Source: Heteroscillospira sp050943935 (lineage in GTDB: Bacteria; Bacillota; Clostridia; Oscillospirales; Oscillospiraceae). From it: a stretch of DNA of 64,000 nucleotides. Numbering within the stretch: position 1 is the first letter of the stretch; every line of letters begins with the position of its first letter. The notes under the pieces were generated by a model that had not been told where the DNA came from, searched no databases, and saw only the letters and a program-made list of their open reading frames with translations. The stretch covers positions 62,001 through 126,000 of the forward strand of contig JBMNQC010000008.1 of assembly GCA_050943935.1 (NCBI GenBank), read 5' to 3'. Position numbers and translations under genes: made by a program. Below, piece after piece: positions 32,680-40,317 of the stretch.

Positions 32680-32940
32680 TTACATGGCGTTCATTTTCTG
32701 AGCCATACCGGACTTCTTGTGAGCCGCATTGTTCTTATGAATGAGACCCTTGGTAACCGCGCGGTCGACAGCCTTCACAGCAACTTTATAGGTAGTTGCG
32801 GCTGCCTCACGGTTGCCCTCAGCCACCGCTGCGTCAAACTTCTTCAGATTGGTTCTGAGCTCAGACCGGGCTGCCTTGTTTCTGGCGTTTCTCACCTTAG
32901 CGAGTTCATTTCTCTTGATTGCGGACTTAATGTTGGGCAT
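32680..32940 (-). CDS. rpsT: Ribosomal protein bS20
   Basis: 86 residues from the ATG at 32938-32940, following GGAGGAGGTGGC; the longer open frame upstream would include the promoter. The protein is short and rich in Lys/Arg/Ala (MPNIKSAIKRNELAKVRN, HKNNAAHKKSGMAQKMN at the end). It binds 16S rRNA in the 30S subunit. Divergent from gpr, the arrangement usual in Firmicutes. Confidence 0.96.
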   Translation of the reverse strand: MPNIKSAIKRNELAKVRNARNKAARSELRTNLKKFDAAVAEGNREAAATTYKVAVKAVDRAVTKGLIHKNNAAHKKSGMAQKMNAM

Positions 32941-33004
32941 ATTGTGCCACCTCCTCCTACTTAGTTGTTGGTCTGCGAAAAACATCACAAACCCGCGGAT
33001 AATG

Positions 33005-33033
33005 ATTGTAACATCAAATGCCTGAAAAATCAA
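33005..33033 (-). promoter_or_regulatory. Promoter of rpsT
   Basis: Minus strand TTGATT (33028-33033), 17-base spacer, TACAAT (33005-33010), giving a leader of about 55-60 bases. Confidence 0.7.
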
Positions 33034-33065
33034 GCCTTTTTTTAAATTTTTTTCAGATTCCGGCG

Positions 33066-33094
33066 GAATATACCCGACGATGGGGGAAATGCTA
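33066..33094 (+). promoter_or_regulatory. Candidate forespore sigma (SigG/SigF) promoter of gpr
   Basis: GAATA (33066-33070), 17-base spacer, AATGCTA (33088-33094), with a run of G at 33082-33086 (GGGGGAAATG). SigG uses GNATR and CATNNTA; SigF prefers GG before the -10. B. subtilis gpr is read by both. The match is by eye and one -10 position differs. Confidence 0.4.
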
Positions 33095-33123
33095 GAGACG
33101 AGAAAAATTTGGGAGGCTGAGAT

Positions 33124-34029
33124 ATGAAAAATTTTGCGCCGCGCACCGATCTGGCCGTGGAATCCCGGGAATTTCTGCGGGAAAACGCCCCCGAGGCCGG
33201 TGAGCTGCCGGGAGTACGGGCACTTGAGGAAAACCGCCGGGGTTTTGCCGTGACCACCGTGTCCGTGCTGGATGAGAGAGGCTCTGATGTTTTATGTAAA
33301 CCTATTGGTGAATATATCACCGTAGAGCTTGACAGACTTATACGCCGGGAGGAGGATTCCTTTGAGCAGGCCGCGGAACTGGCCGCGGAGCTGATACGTG
33401 GGCTGCTTGGAGAGGTGACTCCCGATTCGCAGTTTTTGGTGATAGGCTTGGGCAACGAGGCCATCACCCCCGACGCCATAGGCTCATGGGCTCTGGACAA
33501 TCTGCTGGTGACCCGTCATTTAAAGGAAAAGCAGATTCCGGACTTCGCGCACTTTTCCTCCGTTGCCGGTATCCGCGCCGGTGTGCTGGGAACAACTGGC
33601 ATTGAATCCGCACATCTAAGCGCCCTGGTTACCGAGGCTGTAAAACCGGATGCAGTTCTGGTGGTGGACGCCCTTGCGTCCCGGGAGCTGCACCGTCTGT
33701 GCGGCACGCTGCAGATAAGCAATGCGGGCATAGTTCCCGGTTCCGGCGTGGGCAACGCCCGGGCGGCGCTGACCAAGGAGACTTTGGGCGTGCCGGTAAT
33801 AGCCATAGGTGTGCCCACGGTAGTAGATGCCGCAACGCTTACCGCAGACATGGCTCGCGCTGCCGGGGTGGAGCTGGACCCGGACAAGCTGCCGGCGCCG
33901 GGCATGATAGTCACGCCCCGCGATATTGACCGCAGCGCAAGAGACGCTGCGAAATTGGTTGGTTATGGCCTGGATTTGGCGCTACATCCCGGTCTTACTG
34001 TATCGGATATAGATATGCTTTTGAGCTGA
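33124..34029 (+). CDS. gpr: Germination protease (small acid-soluble spore protein endopeptidase)
   Basis: 301 residues. A25-family endopeptidase that degrades DNA-protecting SASPs when spores germinate. The N-terminal RTDLAVE cleavage/propeptide region, PIGEYITVELD, LGNEAITPDAIGSWALDNL and GVPTVVDAATLTADM are typical. It shows that the organism makes endospores. Start ATG at 33124 follows GGGAGGCTGAG. Divergent from rpsT and upstream of parS-parAB. Confidence 0.95.
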   Translation: MKNFAPRTDLAVESREFLRENAPEAGELPGVRALEENRRGFAVTTVSVLDERGSDVLCKPIGEYITVELDRLIRREEDSFEQAAELAAELIRGLLGEVTPDSQFLVIGLGNEAITPDAIGSWALDNLLVTRHLKEKQIPDFAHFSSVAGIRAGVLGTTGIESAHLSALVTEAVKPDAVLVVDALASRELHRLCGTLQISNAGIVPGSGVGNARAALTKETLGVPVIAIGVPTVVDAATLTADMARAAGVELDPDKLPAPGMIVTPRDIDRSARDAAKLVGYGLDLALHPGLTVSDIDMLLS

Positions 34030-34034
34030 GAAAA

Positions 34035-34050
34035 TGTTCCACGTGGAACA
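34035..34050. promoter_or_regulatory. parS: parS centromere site 1
   Basis: TGTTCCACGTGGAACA, a perfect 16-base palindrome matching the Firmicute parS consensus (one symmetric change from TGTTTCACGTGAAACA). Five bases downstream of the gpr stop. Confidence 0.92.
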
Positions 34051-34072
34051 TTTGAGCGTGTGCCGCCGCCAT

Positions 34073-34088
34073 TGTTCCACGTGGAACA
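34073..34088. promoter_or_regulatory. parS: parS centromere site 2
   Basis: Second perfect TGTTCCACGTGGAACA, 38 bases centre to centre from site 1, just upstream of the parA promoter. ParB clamps load here; it probably also autoregulates parAB. Confidence 0.92.
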
Positions 34089-34112
34089 ATTCAATAAATC
34101 CCTCAAAAGTGA

Positions 34113-34141
34113 TTGAAAACGACAAAAGAGAGTGGTATAAT
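34113..34141 (+). promoter_or_regulatory. Promoter of parAB
   Basis: TTGAAA (34113-34118), 17-base spacer, TATAAT (34136-34141), 42 bases upstream of the parA ATG. Confidence 0.8.
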
Positions 34142-34182
34142 GCAGGTATCACACTTTTAAATACAGGAAAACGAGGAAAACC

Positions 34183-34938
34183 ATGGGAAAGACCATTGCA
34201 ATCGCCAATCAAAAGGGCGGCGTGGGCAAGACTACAACCTGCACCAGCATCTGCTGCGCGCTTAAAAACCGCGGACGCCGGGTGCTGCTGGTGGACGCAG
34301 ACCCCCAGGGCAACTGTACCTCAGGCATGGGGGTGGACAAGTCTGCCTCGCCCAACATCTATGACATCCTTGTGAACGGCGCGGCTGCCACAGACTGCGT
34401 GGTTGAGACAAAGTACGGCGACGTGATACCTGCAAACAAGGAGCTGTCGGGCGCGACTGTGGAGCTGGTGGGAGCGGAAAAGCGAGAATTTGTGCTGAAA
34501 AGCGCATTGGATGGATTGAAGGACAGCTATGACTACATATTTATAGACTGCCCGCCCTCGCTGGAGCTGCTCACGCTGAACGCCCTGGTGGCAGCGGACA
34601 CGGTGCTTGTACCCGTTCAATGCGAATACTATGCTCTGGAGGGCATAGCCGACCTGATGACAACTATAAAGCTCACCAACAAGCGCCTAAACAGCGGCCT
34701 GAGCATAGAGGGAATAGTGCTGACCATGTACGACAGCCGCACCAATTTCTCAAATCAGGTGGCGGATGAGATACGCAAGTTTTTCGGGGATAAGGTGTAC
34801 AAGACCATGATACCCCGCAACGTCCGTCTTGCAGAGGCGCCCAGCCACGGCAAGCCCGTTATAGCCTACGACCGGCTCAGTAAGGGCAGCCGCGCCTATC
34901 TGAAGCTGGCAAACGAATTCCTGAAGCGACAGGACTAA
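34183..34938 (+). CDS. parA: Chromosome partitioning ATPase ParA (Soj)
   Basis: 251 residues. Deviant Walker A KGGVGKTT at residues 11-18, LLVDADPQGN (Walker A'), and YDYIFIDCPPSL (Walker B). Small chromosomal ParA without an N-terminal DNA-binding extension, hence Soj-type. It works with ParB bound at parS to segregate origins and in Bacillus also tunes DnaA and sporulation. 13-base gap to parB. Confidence 0.96.
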   Translation: MGKTIAIANQKGGVGKTTTCTSICCALKNRGRRVLLVDADPQGNCTSGMGVDKSASPNIYDILVNGAAATDCVVETKYGDVIPANKELSGATVELVGAEKREFVLKSALDGLKDSYDYIFIDCPPSLELLTLNALVAADTVLVPVQCEYYALEGIADLMTTIKLTNKRLNSGLSIEGIVLTMYDSRTNFSNQVADEIRKFFGDKVYKTMIPRNVRLAEAPSHGKPVIAYDRLSKGSRAYLKLANEFLKRQD

Positions 34939-34951
34939 GAGGAGGTGCAAA

Positions 34952-35842
34952 ATGGCGGAAAAATCATCAAAAAAGGGACTAGGAACCGGCCTCGGCGCCC
35001 TGTTTGGGGAGGATTTGCCCGAATTGCCCAAAGAGCAGGAGCAAAAAGTCATACTTGAGCTGCCCATAGCCAAGGTGGAGCCGCGGCAGGAGCAGCCCAG
35101 ATATACCTTTGACGAGGTGGCCCTGGCCGAGCTTTCCGAGTCTATTCGGGAATACGGCATGATACAGCCCATAACCGTCCGTCCGCTGGAGAGTGGCTAT
35201 TATCAGATAATCGCAGGAGAGCGCCGTTGGCGCGCCGCCAGAATGGCGGGGCTGACCGAAGTGCCCGTCCGTGTGCTGGAGGCGGACGACCGCCGGGTCA
35301 GCGAGATGGCTCTCGTTGAAAACCTCCAGCGGGAGGATCTGAATCCAATAGAGGAGGCCAAGGGCCTGCGGGCACTTATGGAGGAATACGGCATGACTCA
35401 GGAGGAGGCCGCCCAGAGCGTGGGGAAGTCCCGCAGCGCCGTGGCCAACGCCCTGCGCCTGCTTAATCTCTGTCCCTATGTCATGGAGCTGCTGGAACAG
35501 GGCTTCATCTCAACGGGGCACGCCAAAAGCCTGCTGAGCATACAGAGCAGCCAGACTCAGGAGGCCGCGGCCAACACAATAGTGGCCCAGGGCCTGTCCG
35601 TGCGCCAGACCGAGCGCCTGTGCGCCAAGCTCATCAAGGAGCCGCCACAGCAGGAGAAGCCCGATCCTCAGAAGATAACCGTGGACTACGCCGCGGAGAC
35701 CGAAAAGGACCTTCAAACCGCCCTCGGCCGCCGGGTCAAGATAGTGGAAGGACGCAAAAAGGGCAAAATTGAGCTGGAATACTATGACGCCGACGACAGA
35801 GAGGCGCTCATTAGTGCACTCAAGCGGGTAGGAAAAGCATAA
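34952..35842 (+). CDS. parB: Chromosome partitioning protein ParB (Spo0J)
   Basis: 296 residues. The N-terminal SKKGLGTGLGALFGED ParA-stimulating segment, then the CTPase motifs IIAGERRWRAARMAGL and ALVENLQREDLNPIEEA, the central helix-turn-helix with MTQEEAAQSVGKSRSAVANA (parS recognition), and the C-terminal dimer domain ending IELEYYDADDREALIS. Binds the two parS sites just upstream and spreads as a CTP-gated clamp. Confidence 0.96.
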   Translation: MAEKSSKKGLGTGLGALFGEDLPELPKEQEQKVILELPIAKVEPRQEQPRYTFDEVALAELSESIREYGMIQPITVRPLESGYYQIIAGERRWRAARMAGLTEVPVRVLEADDRRVSEMALVENLQREDLNPIEEAKGLRALMEEYGMTQEEAAQSVGKSRSAVANALRLLNLCPYVMELLEQGFISTGHAKSLLSIQSSQTQEAAANTIVAQGLSVRQTERLCAKLIKEPPQQEKPDPQKITVDYAAETEKDLQTALGRRVKIVEGRKKGKIELEYYDADDREALISALKRVGKA

Positions 35843-35882
35843 TATACATATAGTTTAATTTATATAACAGGGAGTAATTACA

Positions 35883-37178
35883 ATGCTGGATATTAAAATC
35901 ATCAGAGAGAATCCCCAGGAGGTCAAGGAGCTCCTGAAAGCCAAGGAAGTGGACTGCGACGCCGCCATTGACCGTATTCTGGAGCTGGACAACCAACGCC
36001 GCGAGCTTATCTACAAGACCGAGGGCGCCAAGAGTGAGCAGAACAAGACCACCAAGTGCATCCCCGCCATGAAAAAGGCCGGTGAGGACACCACCGAGAT
36101 CTTCGCAAAGCTGAATCAGCTCAAAGAGGACATCAAGGGCTACGACGCCGAGCTGAAGGCCGTGGAGGATGACTACCGCACCCTCATGCTGGGCCTGCCC
36201 AACCTGCCCGACCGTGACCTGAAGCCCGGCGGCAAGGAGAACAACGAGCCTATACGCTACTTCGGCGAGCCTCACAAGTTTGAGTTTGAGCCCAAACACC
36301 ATGTGGACCTGTGCACCGACCTGGGCCTCATCGACTACGACCGCGGCACCAAGCTGGCCGGCAGCGGCTTCTGGATGTACAAGGGCCTGGGCGCCCGTCT
36401 GGAGTGGGCCCTGCTGAACTACTTCATCGACTGCCATCTGGCTGACGGCTATGAGTTCATCCTGCCCCCCCACATGCTCGAGTACCAGTGCGGTCTCACC
36501 GCCGGCCAGTTCCCCAAGTTTGCCGACGAGGTATATAAGATAGAGAACCCCACCGACGACCGAGTGCACTATATGCTGCCCACCGCCGAGGCCGCTCTGG
36601 CCAGCTTCTACCGTGATGAGATTATCACCGAGGCCGACCTGCCCAAGAAGATGTTCGCCTATACTCCCTGCTTCCGCCGTGAGGCCGGCTCCTACCGCTC
36701 CGACGAGCGCGGCATGGTGCGCGGCCACCAGTTCAACAAGGTGGAGATGTTCCAGTTCACCAGGCCCGAGGATTCCGACGCCGCCTTTGACGAGCTGGTC
36801 ACCAAGGCCGAAAATCTGGTGAAGGGTCTGGGCTTCCACTTCCGCACCGTAAAGCTGGCCGCCGGCGACTGCTCCGCCTCCATGGCCCGCACCTATGATA
36901 TTGAAATTCAGATCCCCTCCATGGACGGCTACAAGGAAGTCTCCAGCGTGTCCAACGCCCGGGACTATCAGGCCCGCCGGGGCAATATCCGCTTCCGCCG
37001 GGAGGAGACCGGCAAGACCGAGTTTGTGCACACCCTAAACGGCTCCGGCCTGGCCACCAGCCGCATTTTCCCCGCCATGGTGGAGCAGAACCAGCTCTCC
37101 GACGGCAGCGTTGTCGTCCCCGAGGTGCTGCGCAAGTACCTGGGCGGTATGGAAGTTATAAAGAAAGTAAGAGACTAA
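35883..37178 (+). CDS. serS: Seryl-tRNA synthetase
   Basis: 431 residues, class II. N-terminal coiled-coil arm (about residues 30-105, rich in Glu/Lys) that binds the tRNA-Ser variable arm; motif 2 PCFRREAGSYRSDERGMVRG and motif 3 in NGSGLATSR near the C-terminus; serine-pocket region EVSSVSNARDYQARR. Charges tRNA-Ser and tRNA-Sec. 40 bases after parB; common neighbour of the parAB-gpr region in Clostridia. No T-box leader. Confidence 0.97.
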   Translation: MLDIKIIRENPQEVKELLKAKEVDCDAAIDRILELDNQRRELIYKTEGAKSEQNKTTKCIPAMKKAGEDTTEIFAKLNQLKEDIKGYDAELKAVEDDYRTLMLGLPNLPDRDLKPGGKENNEPIRYFGEPHKFEFEPKHHVDLCTDLGLIDYDRGTKLAGSGFWMYKGLGARLEWALLNYFIDCHLADGYEFILPPHMLEYQCGLTAGQFPKFADEVYKIENPTDDRVHYMLPTAEAALASFYRDEIITEADLPKKMFAYTPCFRREAGSYRSDERGMVRGHQFNKVEMFQFTRPEDSDAAFDELVTKAENLVKGLGFHFRTVKLAAGDCSASMARTYDIEIQIPSMDGYKEVSSVSNARDYQARRGNIRFRREETGKTEFVHTLNGSGLATSRIFPAMVEQNQLSDGSVVVPEVLRKYLGGMEVIKKVRD

Positions 37179-37189
37179 AGGCGGCTGCG

Positions 37190-37240
37190 CCGCCAGTGAA
37201 TAGTGAATAATTGATGAGCGCTTCGCGAATTTTAAATTTT
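37190..37240 (+). repeat. Type-4 mini-repeat, fourth copy
   Basis: AGTGAATAGTGAATAATTGA followed by GAGCGCTTCGCGAATTTTAA, between serS and mscL and preceded by the hairpin GGCGGCTGCGCCGCC. Confidence 0.55.
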
Positions 37241-37291
37241 TTGTTCGCTTTTCACCCCCACAACAAATACATAGAAAGGAAGTCTCTAGTT

Positions 37292-37765
37292 ATGGCAGAC
37301 AAGAAGGGCTTTTTCCAGGAGTTCCGGGAATTTGCCACCAAGGGCAATGTGGTTGACCTGGCTGTCGGCGTTATCGTCGGCGGCGCTTTCGGAACCATCA
37401 CCAAATCCCTCACCGACGACGTGATAATGCCCGTGGTGAGCCTGTTCCTGGGCGGTATCAACTTCAGCGAGTGGAAAATTGTGCTGAAGGAGGCGGTCCT
37501 GAACCCCGACGGCACCGAGGCCGCCGCAGCTGTGAGCCTGAACTACGGCAACTTCATCAGCACAATTATTAATTTCCTTATTCTGGCATTTGTGATCTTC
37601 TGCATGGTGCGCTTCCTGAACCGCGCCCGCAGCGCCGCCGAGGCCCGCAGGGCCGCAGCCCAGGCCGCCCCGGAGCCTGCTCCTGAGCCTGAGCCCGCGC
37701 CTCCCGCCCCCACCGCCGAGGAGCTCCTGGCCGATATTCTCACCGAGCTGAAAAGCAGAAAATAA
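37292..37765 (+). CDS. mscL: Large-conductance mechanosensitive channel
   Basis: 157 residues from the ATG at 37292 (MADKKGFFQEFREFATKGN), 11 bases after AAAGGA. Two transmembrane segments (about 15-43 with the gate motif VDLAVGVIVGGAFG, and 90-112 FISTIINFLILAFVIFCMV), extracellular loop between, and a C-terminal helix after a Pro/Ala/Glu-rich linker (PEPAPEPEPAPPAP). Opens under membrane tension to release osmolytes. Monocistronic. Confidence 0.95.
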   Translation: MADKKGFFQEFREFATKGNVVDLAVGVIVGGAFGTITKSLTDDVIMPVVSLFLGGINFSEWKIVLKEAVLNPDGTEAAAAVSLNYGNFISTIINFLILAFVIFCMVRFLNRARSAAEARRAAAQAAPEPAPEPEPAPPAPTAEELLADILTELKSRK

Positions 37766-37789
37766 GCCCGGAAAATCAAATATAAACGG

Positions 37790-37820
37790 AAAAAGAGCCT
37801 GACTGTGTCAGGCTCTTTTT
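37790..37820 (+). terminator. Terminator after mscL
   Basis: 13-base stem (arms 37791-37803 and 37807-37819) ending in TTTTT. Confidence 0.88.
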
Positions 37821-37851
37821 GCATATAAATTCCTGCGAAATTTGAGCATTT

Positions 37852-37875
37852 CGCCAAACGACACTCCGTTTAGCG
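37852..37875. promoter_or_regulatory. Inverted repeat upstream of the ABC importer, candidate operator
   Basis: CGCCAAAC and GTTTAGCG arms with one mismatch and an 8-base centre, about 165 bases before the permease start. No clear promoter found in this 275-base gap. Confidence 0.3.
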
Positions 37876-38040
37876 GCTCAGTATTGTGGTGAATTACGAA
37901 AAATCTTGTCAAACTTTGGGCGTATTCCCACTATATTTTTAGGGGCAACATCACTATACTATTGGTATGACAGTAAGAGCATTTGGAATGATATCCGGCT
38001 GTCGTCAGAAACAAACTCGGCATGTATTGGAGGAAGCGTC

Positions 38041-39021
38041 GTGAAGATGAAAAAACTGAAAATACCCCCCATATGGATAGCAGTCATACTTTTGTATGCC
38101 ATAGCGTGCATCCTTTCTCCCAACATGCTGTCATGGGACCAGATAAAGAACCTGCTGAGAGTTTCGGCCTTTCTGGGTACTGTATCTCTGGGGCAGACTT
38201 TCGCCATTCTCATCGGCGGCATAGACCTGTCGGTGGCCGGCGTTATTACGGCCACAAACATCATCTGCTGCATGGTCATGAACTACGGAAAGGGCAGCAC
38301 AATACTGGCCCTGGTAATACCACTAGTGCTGGGCGTAGTCGTGGGAGCTGTGAAGGGCATAATCATCACCCGTATTAAGATACTGCCCATGATCGTCACC
38401 CTGGCCCTGAACAACGTGATATTCGGTCTGGCTCTGATACTTACCGGCGGCGTATCCACCGGGCGCGTGTCTCCCGGCTTTGCCGCCATGGGAGACGGCG
38501 CCATGTTCAATATCCTGCCATGGACCTTTGTGTTTTTCATGCTTACCGCGGCTGTGCTGCTGTTTATGCAGAACAAGACTAAGCTGGGACGGGAAATCTA
38601 CGCCGTGGGCGCCAATTACCGCAGCGCGCACATAGCCGGCATAAACGCCGACGCGACGATAATCAAGGCACACATCATATCTTCTGTATGCGCCGTTATC
38701 AGCGGCCTGCTGCTCTCGGCATACATAAATCTCCCCAGCTTTGACCTTGGCGACCCCTACGCCACCGACTCCATAGCCGCCGTTGTTATCGGCGGCACCC
38801 TGATGTCAGGCGGTGTGGGCGGCATAGGCGGCACCATAGGCGGCGCCATATTTATGACCATACTGAATTCCCTGCTGAATGTGCTGAAAATGGGCATGGG
38901 TCCCCAGTACATTATCAAGGGCGTTATCATTGTGGTTGGCCTCGTGGCCACCAGCGCCACTATACGCAACACTCTGAAAGCGCGGCTGCTCGGCCGCGGC
39001 GGCGTAAAGAAGGCCGCGTAA
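38041..39021 (+). CDS. Ribose-type ABC importer permease
   Basis: 326 residues from the GTG at 38041 with GGAGGA 6 bases upstream; an ATG two codons later is the alternative. Eight to ten hydrophobic segments of the BPD_transp_2 / RbsC family (SLGQTFAILIGGIDLSVAGVI, GREIYAVGANYRSAHIAGIN, IGGTIGGAIFMTILNSLLNVLKMG). It forms the membrane channel together with the permease half of the fusion at 40318. First gene of a four-gene operon with substrate-binding protein, ATPase-permease fusion and amidohydrolase. Confidence 0.9.
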   Translation: MKMKKLKIPPIWIAVILLYAIACILSPNMLSWDQIKNLLRVSAFLGTVSLGQTFAILIGGIDLSVAGVITATNIICCMVMNYGKGSTILALVIPLVLGVVVGAVKGIIITRIKILPMIVTLALNNVIFGLALILTGGVSTGRVSPGFAAMGDGAMFNILPWTFVFFMLTAAVLLFMQNKTKLGREIYAVGANYRSAHIAGINADATIIKAHIISSVCAVISGLLLSAYINLPSFDLGDPYATDSIAAVVIGGTLMSGGVGGIGGTIGGAIFMTILNSLLNVLKMGMGPQYIIKGVIIVVGLVATSATIRNTLKARLLGRGGVKKAA

Positions 39022-39088
39022 TCCGGATATTTGGCGGATATCCGCCGGGTATATAATTTGAAAGGCTATCTTTTAAGGAGGAAAAATC

Positions 39089-40180
39089 ATGCGCAACATT
39101 ATGAAAAAGCTCAGTCTGTTTCTTGCTCTCGTACTGATGCTCTCTCTGGTCGCCACCGGCTGCGGCGGCGGAGAAAAAGCTCCCGAGTCCACCGCGCCCG
39201 AGGCTGGCGGCAATGAGCCCGCCCCCGAAGCCAAGACCTATAAGATAGGCTTCTCCAACAGCTTCTCCGGCAACGCCTGGCGTGCCACCATGCTCGCCTC
39301 TCTTGACCAGGAAGCTCAGAAGCACGACAACATCGAGCTCATCATTGTTGACGGTCAGAACGACATCAACAAGCAGGTCAGCGACATTGAAAACCTGATC
39401 TCCCAGGGCGTGGACGCCATCATGTGCATCCCCGGCTCCGCTCAGGCCGTTGAGCCCGCCCTCAAGGAAGCCCGCGCAAACGGCATCAAGGTTGCCATCT
39501 TCAATATGCCCCTTACCGATAAAGAGGCTTATGACATCTATATCGGCACCGATATGGCCGATAAGTCCGACAAGCTTACCCATTGGCTGGGCGACAAGCT
39601 GGGCGGCGAAGGCAAGATAGTCATGCTGGGCGGCCCCTCCGGCAACTCCGGTACCGCTATCTGGCGCGAAGTGGCCGACAAGATTCTGGCTGAGGAGTAT
39701 CCCAATATAGAGGTCCTGCAGTACAGAGATACTGACTGGAAAGAAGACAAGGCAAAGCAGGTTATGACCGACCTTCTGCTGGCCTATCCCGGCGAGATAG
39801 ACGGTATCTGGTGCGATGGCGGTCAGACCACCGCCGGCGCCATGAAGGCAATGCTGGCCGCCGGCAATACCAGTATCCCCATCACCGGCAACAGCTGCTA
39901 CAACTCCATCTTCGGCATGTATGACGATCTGTTCGCCATCAACCCCGATTTCGACTTCGCCATCACTCCCGAGCCCATTTATCAGAGCCGCATCTGCCTG
40001 CAGCAGGTGATCAAGCTGCTTGACGGCGAGGAGCAGGAGCAGGATCAGATCATCGATGTGCCCGTATACACCGGTGAGAACGCGGATATGTATGATGAGC
40101 GCCTGCCCGATAACATGTTCACCGACCACGATCTGACCGACGAAAACCTGAACAAGCTGTTGAACAGCGACAGCTTCTAA
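39089..40180 (+). CDS. ABC importer substrate-binding lipoprotein (Peripla_BP_4 type)
   Basis: 363 residues; lipoprotein signal with lipobox VATGC (Cys25 from the first ATG), then an acidic Pro/Glu/Ala linker. The mature domain (about 50-345) has the two-lobe sugar-binding fold of RbsB relatives: YKIGFSNSFSGNAWRATMLA, IIVDGQNDINKQVSDIENLI, GVDAIMCIPGSA and GIWCDGGQTTAGAMKAML. It is anchored outside the membrane and delivers a sugar or polyol-like ligand. Ligand unknown. Followed by a strong hairpin before the ATPase gene. Confidence 0.9.
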   Translation: MRNIMKKLSLFLALVLMLSLVATGCGGGEKAPESTAPEAGGNEPAPEAKTYKIGFSNSFSGNAWRATMLASLDQEAQKHDNIELIIVDGQNDINKQVSDIENLISQGVDAIMCIPGSAQAVEPALKEARANGIKVAIFNMPLTDKEAYDIYIGTDMADKSDKLTHWLGDKLGGEGKIVMLGGPSGNSGTAIWREVADKILAEEYPNIEVLQYRDTDWKEDKAKQVMTDLLLAYPGEIDGIWCDGGQTTAGAMKAMLAAGNTSIPITGNSCYNSIFGMYDDLFAINPDFDFAITPEPIYQSRICLQQVIKLLDGEEQEQDQIIDVPVYTGENADMYDERLPDNMFTDHDLTDENLNKLLNSDSF

Positions 40181-40210
40181 ATCTTCTTAGCAAGTTATAA
40201 GCATCTCGGG

Positions 40211-40250
40211 CTATTCCCCCGCCCGATAAGAGGCGGGGGAATAGTTTTAT
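40211..40250 (+). terminator. Intercistronic hairpin after the ABC binding protein
   Basis: Perfect 13-base-pair stem (arms 40211-40223, 40232-40244) followed by TTTTAT, 30 bases after the binding protein stop and 68 bases before the ATPase start. Probably a partial terminator or mRNA stabiliser that raises binding-protein output. Confidence 0.75.
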
Positions 40251-40317
40251 AAAGCCGCACTAAGGTTTTTAACACAAATTGCGGCAACTGAATCCTTTTG
40301 GGATGGTGAAGAGAAAT

